Source of the DNA: Rhynchopus sp. YZ270_cl-10
Taxonomy: Eukaryota; Euglenozoa; Diplonemea; Diplonemida; Diplonemidae
Direction: 5' to 3'
Assembly: GCA_964035575.1 (NCBI GenBank)
Contig: OZ037836.1
Location: 1,116,001-1,180,000, forward strand
DNA: 64,000 bases
Position 1 is the stretch's first letter. The number at the start of each line of letters is the position of its first letter. Under the pieces are notes generated by a model, which had not been told where the DNA came from, did no database searches, and saw only the letters and a list, made by a program, of their open reading frames with translations. The translations under genes were made by a program, and so were the position numbers. Of the stretch, positions 51,064 to 59,274 are shown piece by piece.

Positions 51064-51587
51064 ATACCCTCATAGTATAAATTATGTTATTGTTACAAAT
51101 AAATTATTTCGGCGATTTTTATTTTTTTTATAACATTTTTGCATTTTGTTACTTTTTTCATTTTTTGCATTTTATTTTTTTGTAACATTTTTGTTACGCC
51201 GCAGGCGTAACAAAAATGTTACTGGGGGGGCTAATAAAGCATACAGCGCGGAAACCCCTGCCACATGATGGTGTAAAAATCTAGCTTTTTACACAGAGTC
51301 ACTCAACGAACCCTTTTTTGCGGAGCAAAAAAGGGAAAATGGCGCCGCAGGCAAAAAAAAATTGAGGTACAGCCTGGATCGTGTGGTCAGCAACCCAGTT
51401 CCCTATGGTACTCCCGTGGTTCAACCATGGCTCTTTATTTTTTCTTTGTAACATTTGTTACTTTTTGCCCAACTGCAAAAAAACGAATAAAACATTTTAT
51501 TAAATTGTTACAAAAAAAAATGTTACTTTTGGGTCATTTTTTTATTAATTTATTTTTGAAAAAACATTATTTTTACTATGAGGGTAT
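51064..51587. mobile_element. Inverted-repeat element (ATACCCTCATAGTA ends)
   Basis: ATACCCTCATAGTA at 51,064 and TACTATGAGGGTAT at 51,574 are perfectly inverted. The interior has a GTTACGCCGCAGGCGTAAC hairpin (51,193-51,211), TGTTAC-rich sequence and a GGCGCC/GCGGAGC hairpin repeat (51,305-51,370). No coding capacity. Confidence 0.5.
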
Positions 51588-51699
51588 CAGTGTTTTTTCT
51601 AGGATTCGGGGTTTTTGGCTGACGGGGGGGCACAGGGCAAAAAAGTGCATATATTTTTTTTCTCGCGGTTGACCATGCAACAGGGGAGTGTATAGGTTT

Positions 51700-52010
51700 T
51701 GTGGGTTTTCGTAGATCAAAACTCGGTCGAGCCCGGGCGCACTTCGCACGCCCGGGTCCGCAACCCAGCTCAAGTTGGGGCCTCCGGCAATGTGAGAATT
51801 CCTCGGTTTTTTTGTCCAACTGCGGAGTTCGGCACTTCATTGATATTTGCACCAGGCACACGTGGTACACGAATTGTCAGTAACCTCAGTACATTTACAA
51901 GAGAAACGGCGGTCATGGCACCCAAAGGTTCCTGGCGAAGCCACGGTACGCAACATTTCTAAAAATTGCGCTTAAAATTGCACATTTTTACTGCCAAACT
52001 ATATCACCTT
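51700..52010. repeat. TTGCGTACCGTG family, long version
   Basis: Related to 41,500-41,760 and, inverted, to 31,300-31,590: a GC hairpin GCCCGGGCGCAC-TTC-GCACGCCCGGG, CTCAAGTTGGGGCCTCCGG, the stretch GAGTTCGGCACTTCATTGAT and then CTGGCGAAGCCACGGTACGC. Confidence 0.65.
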
Positions 52011-52091
52011 CGACGCAAAACAGTTATGTTGCTACGGAAACGCCGACTCCCCTTACTTCCTGGTGAGGCTCGCGAGAGCATGATGGGGAAG

Positions 52092-52150
52092 GTGAAGGGG
52101 GGCAGAGTGGTAGGGGGGTGGGTCACCCACCCCTACCACTCTGCCCCCCC
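52092..52150. repeat. Perfect GC-rich hairpin
   Basis: GGGGGGCAGAGTGGTAGGGG on one side and CCCCTACCACTCTGCCCCCC on the other, meeting at GTGGGTCACCCAC: about 26 paired bases with almost no loop. Confidence 0.8.
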
Positions 52151-52245
52151 GCCCCCCCACAGAGATTTCACGGGGGGGCACGCCCCCCCTCGAAATCTCA
52201 AAAAAGTCTGACGGGGGGGCGCGCGCTAGGGGAGGGTCACTGTAC

Positions 52246-52998
52246 TCGATAAATGCGATTTTTCCGATTTTGATCCTCAGAACCGCAGAAGTCCCCGAAA
52301 ACTATACCAAACCACCTAGGGGACCCAAAAAACGCACCAGCGCCCCAGTTTTGACACAGAAACACTCAGATAATGCCTGAAATGCAATTTTAAAAGAGTG
52401 CCTACAGAACTTGTACCTGACCACCCCCCGTAGATAGAGCAAATCACACATTCATCACGCCTCAGTGTGGTCCAGGGGCCAGAAAAGCCCCCAAAGCCAC
52501 ATATTTTCACCCCAGAACCTATCCCGAGGGGTACCCAGGCGGTTTCGGGGTGTTTAGAGGGACTTGGTGGAACTTAGAACCATGTTTCAAAAAGGGTACA
52601 AGTACTTGGTCCCTTGAGAGGGCAAACCCTTGGCACAGTACTTGTACCCTTTTTGAAACATGGTTCTAAGTTCCACCAAGTCCCTCTAAACACCCCGAAA
52701 CCGCCTGGGTACCCCTCGGGATAGGTTCTGGGGTGAAAATATGTGGCTTTGGGGGCTTTTCTGGCCCCTGGACCACACTGAGGCGTGATGAATGTGTGAT
52801 TTGCTCTATCTACGGGGGGTGGTCAGGTACAAGTTCTGTAGGCACTCTTTTAAAATTGCATTTCAGGCATCATCTGAGTGTTTCTGTGTCAAAACTGGGG
52901 CGCTGGTGCGTTTTTTGGGTCCCCTAGGTGGTTTGGTATGGTTTTTGGGGACTTCTGCGGTTCTGAGGATCAAAATCGGAAAAATCGCATTTATCGAG
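52246..52998. repeat. 750-base near-perfect palindrome
   Basis: Arms 52,246-52,604 and 52,638-52,998 are inverted copies differing at only a few positions (for example ACTCAGATAATG against ACTCAGATGATG), around a 33-base loop. Flanks GGGTCACTGTA and TGCAGTGACCC are also inverted. The arms contain no supported gene: equal frames on both strands are mirror images. It may be a hairpin element or an inverted duplication. Confidence 0.85.
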
Positions 52999-53099
52999 AG
53001 ATTTAACGTGCAGTGACCCCCCCTTAGGGGGTCCGACTGTGAGTAAAATGACCGTACCAAAAACTCATTATTAAACTTCTGGTCATTTCCAAGGCAACT

Positions 53100-53591
53100 G
53101 CAGGTGAAAAACACCCTCAGAGTGGGTCACAGGGGGCCTGTGGGCCGAAAAACGACCCAGAAGCCACCCCAGAATACAAAAAAATGGAAAAAAATAGTGA
53201 AAAAACGGCTTTTTTCACGTTTTGGCCATGTTGGGCAAAATAGCGATTTTTCAAGAAAAACCCAAAAAAACGGTTATTTTTTGACATCACAAAACCTCCT
53301 TTGGCACAAATATACCCCAAAAGTGGCCCGTGAGTCCATTCCAACCTGTTTTGGACATATTTGACACTTTTGGAAGTGTTTTTTTGGTGTTTTTACGTCA
53401 AAAAAAATACCCTGGCAATACCCTGACCGCGCTCCGGCAGCATTCCAGCATGCTGTTTGACCCATATAGGGGTCAAGAAATGGCCAAAAACCCCCGAAAA
53501 AGGACCCTGGGAACCCAGATAGTTCCAAATTTCCACCACATCCCCACCCAAACACCGCAAAAACACGACAGAAAGTCGTCTTAAAAAACAC
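53100..53591. repeat. Host repeat, inverted partner of 62,830-63,345 and partner of 62,560-62,784
   Basis: Includes GAGTGGGTCACAGGGGGCCT, TTTGGCACAAATATACCCCA and TGACCCATATAGGGGTCAAG. The long frames here and in the partners occur in overlapping alternatives on both strands without domains, so I do not call genes. Confidence 0.75.
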
Positions 53592-53940
53592 TCCTCCTGA
53601 AACTCTATGAAGGTCTGACCTGAGGGTAAAAGGTGCTGGGTATGCTACCCTGGGTGCTGAAGGCAGGCACACAACATGTGTGGAGGGACCTGCAGAGCCC
53701 TAGCCAGTGAAGCCAAGGAGGCCCCCCTAGGAAACTAGGGAACGGATTGGAAGAGACCTCGCCGGTAGCCGGGAACCCTCCCTGGGCTAGTACAATGATG
53801 AAACTTCAATCTAAAGTCCACACCCATGTGGCGGCCGCTTTGGCATGCGTCTGTAAGGACAGCCTTGACTGATACTTTCTGTATTAGCACACGATTGCCT
53901 CCCTGAAGGCTACGTAGCTACCTGAGTACAAAAAAAAAAA
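53592..53940 (+). mobile_element. SINE-like or retrocopied insertion with poly-A tail
   Basis: 349 bases, from TCCTCCTGAAACTCTATGAA to CTACGTAGCTACCTGAGTAC plus a poly-A tail, flanked by the direct repeat AAAAAACAC (53,583-53,591 and 53,941-53,949). The paralogous sequence at 62,776-62,784 has one AAAAAACAC and continues CACATTTTTCAAAAAGG, so the empty site is directly visible. Poly-A tail and target duplication indicate LINE-mediated retroposition. The body has several hairpins and no open frame. I see no convincing tRNA-type promoter boxes, so its source RNA is unknown. Confidence 0.8.
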
Positions 53941-53949
53941 AAAAAACAC

Positions 53950-55314
53950 ACATTTTTCAAAAAGGTCATTATGGAGCCTGTCTGACGATAGCAATTTTTC
54001 AAGAAAAAACCAAAAAAACGGCTATTTTTTGACATCACAAAGCCTCCTTTGGCACAAATATACCCCAAAAGTGGCCTGTGAGTCCATTCCAACCTGTTTT
54101 GGACATATTTGACACTTTTGGAGGTACCCTAAATTGGTCAAAAATGGTAAAAATGGTAAAAATGGTAGGAATTTTGGGGGCTTTTTTCGGGGAAAAAAAG
54201 GGTGAGGGGAGTTGGGTCCAGTCATAGGGGGTATAGCATATTTTTTGGAAAATTCTTCAAAAAATCAAGGATTTTTGCTGGGCACAATGAAAATTTTCAG
54301 AAAAATCCCAATTTTCGGCCAAATTTGGAGCAAATTATGGCCCACCCACCCCGATTTTGGGTCAAAAACCGACTTCATTTTTGCACAGGAGTGCCTACGA
54401 TTTCGTAAACCAGAGGTCCTCTGGATGCATACATTGATAAACACAACACTGGAAATTGCAAGGAACGGGTCTGCATGTGCGTGTTCTCTAGCCACCACAG
54501 TCACGGGGGTATGCACAAAATGACCGAAGTGCAATGGCGTGAACGAAGTGCAATGGCGATAATGGAAAGATAGATGCCGGCATTGGTGAATTGCTGGAGT
54601 TCTGCACAGGAAGCTAGCATGACGTAGAATCACTGTGTGAACAAAATGACCGTATTTTGGTTGAAAATTTGACTTGAAAATTTTTTTCATAATTTGCCCA
54701 ATCGAAGGTTTTCCTTGGATTTTTTGGGCCATTTTATGACGTACCACGCTCGATTTTGGGCGAAAAAAAATTTTTTTTTTTGGTCAAAAATCGCCTTGTA
54801 TTACCACTGTATTGGTGTAGGCTTGTACACAGAAGTGTGTTTTGTGTAACCACAGATGGTCAAAACACCCGATTTTTGCATTTTTTTTGCATTTTTTGGT
54901 GCCCAAAGACCCACCTCAGTGGTCGAAATTTTCCCGAAAAAAAATTTTTTTTTTTTTGAGATTTTTCGATTTTTCGACAAGGCGCTGGCCCATACAAAGT
55001 GCACTGGTGGTACAGAAAATGGCTGGGGAATAAACTCTAGATGCTCAAAACAGCCCAATTCATGCTTTTTTTGACTTTTTGGTCTCAGAAGGGTACCTAG
55101 GGTGTAGTGAGCAGGCCTCAAAAACACTTGTGAAAAAAAAATTTTGGATTTTTTTTTTTTTTTGTGACAACTGCCTTGCAAAGGTTGTAGGGGAGGAAAT
55201 GAAAACATATCTGAGTTGTGCCCGAATTTTTTGGTGTGAGCGATGTAAACACGACACAACTTATTCACAGAAAAGTTTTTGATTTTGTCCCTACACACTC
55301 CACAAAAATCCGGT
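53950..55314. repeat. Repeat-rich region, no supported gene
   Basis: Continues host repeats shared with 53,250-53,350 and 62,790. AAAATGGT minisatellite at 54,130-54,170. Bases 54,930-55,314 are shared with 58,810-59,270 and 62,120-62,330 (GACAAGGCGCTGGCCCATAC and AAAATCCGGTGCGATCAACG). GAACGAAGTGCAATGGCG repeats twice at 54,520-54,560. Confidence 0.6.
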
Positions 55315-56326
55315 GCGATCAACGAAAAATGGCCGTTTTAGTCTTCCTCATGGATTTTAAGATCGAGTCGTAAGGCAGGCCACTGAGGCCGGTTTTGTGT
55401 GGACGGTGAAGGGGCACACGGAAGAGTAGCCGCTGGAAGAGGTCGGGCCCCTCAGCGGAAAATAGAGGGCCAAGAGGGTAAAGGTATGCACGGGAACTGA
55501 CGTTCCTCGACCCCCCTCGTGGACAAACTTGTTGGAGCGGGAGATCGGTCGATTATCTCGCCGAAGCAGAGAAGGACAAGCCAGCGGAGCCGAGAAGCCA
55601 AGAAGTCCGGGTGCGTGACCGAGACACCGGAGGGTTTGCGGGAATCTGCAAGGAGTTCCGTTTTCTTGGGAGAGCAGGATAGGCGTCGCCGTGAGCCACA
55701 TCCACGTTCCCATGCGGGACGGGGCTACGGACCGGACGCTAGACCCCCTGAAGTGGTCTTCTGCCGCAGTGCGTGAAGGAGGTGAGGTTTTTTGGTGTCA
55801 CAGGGATTGCCTGCCGCCGGGGCCGAGAACACTGAGGGGACAGCCGTGGAGGAGTTCGACATGGAGGGCCTGTTGGGGTTTAGGGCCGCGTGACTGCACG
55901 TTTTCGTGGACTTTGGCGTGTGAGTCAACAACGCACCTCAGGGTTTAATAGCGTGGCGATCGACGGGCGGCGACCCTTTTTCTGCTGGGGTCGGAGACAT
56001 TGGGGCAACTGCGGTGGGATGCTTTGGTTTTGCAGACCGTGCGACAGGACGACGGGAGTACGTTTTTCGTGTAGTCACGACACCGCCAGGAAGGAAGCAC
56101 ACGGCGAAATCGGTCTCCTGATGAGCACTATTGACTCCCAAAGAAGTCACCACGTCGGCGCTTTCAGAGGCGGCAACTCTGAATATATGAATACTGGTTA
56201 CAAAGTCTGGCAAGGGCCTAGAAGTAACGGTTAGTACTCACGAATCAAAAGGTAAGGAGAACGTCTAGTGTGGAGACATACAGACACAAGCTAGGTCAGG
56301 AATACGTAGGAAATAATGTAGCCACA

Positions 56327-56890
56327 GCGAAGGGAGCTTCCCCGCAGAGCAATGCTCTGGGACCCACGTGTAGTGGTTAAAGTCTAGCGCCGGTTACAAG
56401 GTAGGACAAACAATATCTATAGCGAAGGGAGCTTCCCCGCAGAGTACAGCTCTGGGACCCACGTGTAGTGGTTAAAGTCTCGCGCCAGATATACAGAAGG
56501 GACAATAGTAGCCACAGCAAGGGGAGCTTCCCCGCAGAGCAATGCTCTGGGACCCACGTGTAGTGGTTAAAGTCTAGCGCCGGTTACAAGGTAGGACAAA
56601 CAATATCTATAGCGAAGGGAGCTTCCCCGCAGAGTACAGCTCTGGGACCCACGTGTAGTGGTTAAAGTCTCGCGCCAGATATACAGAAGGGACAATAGTA
56701 GCCACAGCAAGGGGAGCTTCCCCGCAGAGCAATGCTCTGGGACCCACGTGTAGTGGTTAAAGTCTAGCGCCGGTTACAAGGTAGGCACACATATCTATAG
56801 CGAAGGGAGTTTCCCCGCAGAGTACAGCTCTGGGACCCACGTGTAGTGGTTAAATCTCGCGCCAGATATGTAGACGGGAGCGTCGTATCC
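56327..56890 (+). repeat. 95-base tandem repeat arranged as A-B dimers
   Basis: Six units start at 56,327, 56,422, 56,517, 56,612, 56,707 and about 56,800. Each reads GCGAAGGGAGCTTCCCCGCA, a hairpin (CAGAGC-AAT-GCTCTG in A; AGAG-TAC-AGCTCT in B), GGGACCCACGTGTAGTGGTT, AAAGTCT and a variable end. A units end GCCGGTTACAAGGTAGG and B units GCCAGATATACAGAAGG, and they alternate. A partial diverged unit recurs at about 57,448-57,545, beyond the coding-like piece. The GTGTAGTGGTTA stretch resembles the A box of RNA polymerase III promoters, but no good B box follows. Confidence 0.85.
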
Positions 56891-57044
56891 GCAACGAAGG
56901 GTCGCGCAGTGGAGCCGTGCCGAGGAGCAGATGCAGGAGGCCATCGAGTCGATGAACATCGCGACCGAGACTGGCGCGTCTTACCACATGCAGCAGCACA
57001 TCAACAGGATGAAGGTGCGGTCTGTCACGAAGAAGCCGAAGTAA
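56874..57044 (+). pseudogene. psq/pogo-type helix-turn-helix fragment
   Basis: The frame reads GASYPQRRVAQWSRAEEQMQ, then EAIESMNIATETGASYHMQQ, then HINRMKVRSVTKKPK. The W-S-x-x-x-x-E-Q-M-Q-E-A-I-E-x-M-N pattern followed by GASYHM resembles the N-terminal psq-like DNA-binding domain of pogo/Tigger-type transposases and their host derivatives. The frame ends at TAA in AAGTAAGTGCGG, which could instead be a splice donor. Downstream pieces (GVGHRFYFASETNVNQE at 57,290-57,345) belong to other frames. Probably a broken gene carried by the insertion. Confidence 0.35.
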
Positions 57045-57835
57045 GTGCGGTACAAGGAGTCGAAGAGGGTCGACGAAGAACACTGTCAACAAGTGGACGA
57101 AGAGCCTTGACAGGAAGAGAAGTCGTGCGAGTCGAAGGAGACGAACTGCGAGCGGACGTGGCGGTAGTGCGGGGCTGTGACAAAGTGCTGGATTGGGTAC
57201 GGGACGGTCAAGGTTGCGTACTACGCTGCAAAGAAGGTGCTGAGCGTGGCCGAGCGTGCGGTCAAGGTGTGTCGGTGAAGGCGTACATGACGGGTGTGGG
57301 CCACCGTTTCTACTTTGCTTCCGAGACCAACGTCAACCAAGAGTAGTTGGTGCCGAACATTTACAACGAGTCAGACACCACATGAAGACACACAGCAGGA
57401 CCAGCGAGATCGACGCACGCAGGAAGCGTAACCGTGCGCTAGCATAGCTCGGGACTCACGTGTAGTGGTAGTCTCGCGCTGGTGACAAAGGAGGAAACGT
57501 TATCTATTGTGCAGGGAGTTCCCCCGCAGAGCTCGGCTCGGGGACCTGTTATGTCCCACAACAGATACAAGTAAGGGGCGCTGGAATATCTAGGCGTAGA
57601 AGGGAGCGGTGTAGGGGTGCGGGAGTTGGTGCGCTGAAGAATCCCCGTTTTGTGTGTAAAACCTCCGGGGAAGGGGGTGAGACGGGATGGCTGTTCAATC
57701 CTGAGGTGGAGCCGGGGGGTTTTCAAGCGGGGCGAGACGTGTGTGTCCGGGGTCGGTGGTGACGGAATGAAGAGGCTGCGAAGGCGGCGACCTCGGGAAC
57801 GTAGGCGAGCTAGGGGCAACACGCCCGCCACATCT

Positions 57836-58108
57836 GCGTGTGTGAGGACAAGACCTTTGACGACCTGCTGTCATACGTGACGACGGCGGGCGGAGATGAG
57901 GGCGGAGGCGTGCATGATGCGCTCAGGGCGACTGCCAAGAACTACACCTGATCATGCCCGCCACAGCTGCGTTGCCATGAGGACAAGGGCCTTGGCGACC
58001 TGCTGTTGTACGTGACGATTGCGGGCGGAGGTGTGCACGATGCGAGCAAGGCGACTGACAAAAAGTACAGGAAGAAGCCTGGAAGCGCGTCGAGGACGAG
58101 GTAGTCAA
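57836..58108 (+). pseudogene. Duplicated coding-like segment
   Basis: Two diverged copies of about 115 bases each encode EDKTFDDLLSYVTTAGG...GGGVHDALRATAKNYT (57,843-57,952) and EDKGLGDLLLYVTIAGGGVH then DASKATDKKYRKKPG (57,980-58,108). Similar products in the same frame despite many base changes suggest that the segment was once translated. No known domain is recognised. Confidence 0.3.
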
Positions 58109-58738
58109 AGGGGAAGAAGAGCAAGAAGTCGAAGGGCTCCCCAAGTAGTCGTCCCCGAAGAAGTAAGAGCGGACGGACTAAATTTCGACGCAGATGCATC
58201 CGGGCGCAAGTAGGCCGCCTCGTGGAAGGTTTCCCCCAGGATGGCGCAAGGTGTTCTTGCGGGTGGAGACTCACCATACTTTTTTGTGAAGGGGGCGCCG
58301 GCGGCGATGGATGTGGGGTTGCTGGGTGCCGGGGAGTTGCGGCGGAGACCTTGCGTGACGGGCTTGATGCTGTTCATCGACATGACACGGTGGACGCGGC
58401 CTTGAACCGCTGGGGGCTGTTTTCCAGTCGGCAGACCAGGTGGGACTCGCTTTTCGCTCCACCGGCGAAATGCGCCGGGGTGACCTAGTCGGCCGCGAAG
58501 AGCTGGGGGCCGCTAGACTGGGACGTTTTTGCATTACCTGTCCGCTGGGGACTCTACGTACATTGAGTGTGTTGGAGTTAGCGCAGTTCGACCCTGGAGC
58601 GGCGAATGACGCTGAATTGCTGGTGTACACACTGTGCGGTGTCGAGGAACCCTGACACTAGTTCCTTATGTTAGCGATGTTGGTTGGTTCGCGAAGCATG
58701 GTTTCTGCACTGCAAGCAGTTTCCAGGTGGAATTGGAT

Positions 58739-59274
58739 GCGATCAACGAAAAATTCTTTTTCTGATTTCGTTTCTTTCTTTATCAGACTAGCTTAAACTC
58801 AGATGACAGTTTTTATTTTTGTGACAACTGCCTTGCAAAGGTTGTAGGGGAGGAAATGAAAACATATCTGAGTTGTGCCCGAATTTTTTGGTGTGAGCGA
58901 TGTAAACACGACACAACTTATTCACAGAAAAGTTTTTGATTTTGTCCCTACACACTCCACAAAAATCCGGTGCGATCAACGAAAAATTCTTTTTCTGATT
59001 TCGTTTCTTTCTTTATCAGACTAGCTTAAACTCAGATGACAGTTTTTATTTTTGAGATTTTTCGATTTTTTGACAAGGCGCTGGCCCATACAAAATGCAC
59101 TGGTGGTACAGAAAATGGCTGGGGAATAAACTCTAGATGCTCAAAACAGCCCAATTCATGCTTTTTTTGACTTTTTGGTCTCAGAAGGGTACCTAGGGTG
59201 TAGTGAGCAGGCCTCAAAAACACTTGTGAAAAAAAATTTTTGGATTTTTTTTTTTTGAGATTTTTCGATTTTTT
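58739..59274. repeat. Host repeats between two insertions
   Basis: A 228-base tandem duplication (TTCTTTTTCTGATTTCG to CGATCAACGAAAAA) followed by a copy of the GACAAGGCGCTGGCCCATAC repeat (59,068-59,266) whose neighbour at 62,121-62,330 lies beyond the retrotransposon. No gene. Confidence 0.7.

Larger units (their letters stand above)
55330..58738. mobile_element. 3.4-kb GC-rich insertion with 15-base target duplication
   Basis: GCGATCAACGAAAAA occurs at 55,315-55,329 and again at about 58,739-58,753, at the two borders of GC-rich sequence. The neighbouring paralogue at about 58,970-58,985 carries a single copy followed by TTCTTTTTCTG, so the uninserted state is visible. A 15-base duplication is typical of target-primed reverse transcription. 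The interior holds coding-like pieces in changing frames (GC-rich, plus strand), a 95-base tandem repeat array and a duplicated 115-base coding-like segment. No poly-A tail is present, and no reverse transcriptase could be found. Confidence 0.6.

Noticed and set aside
52316-52927. Mirror-image 64-codon frames in the palindrome arms
   Set aside because: They are the same sequence read from the two arms; conservation is explained by the palindrome itself and no domain is visible.
56350-56440. tRNA gene suggested by GTGTAGTGGTTA
   Set aside because: Only an A-box-like stretch is present. No cloverleaf with anticodon arm, B box or acceptor pairing could be drawn.
56327-56890. Possible CRISPR array in the 95-base repeats
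   Set aside because: Units are contiguous and alternate between two related types without unique spacers, and the context is eukaryotic.
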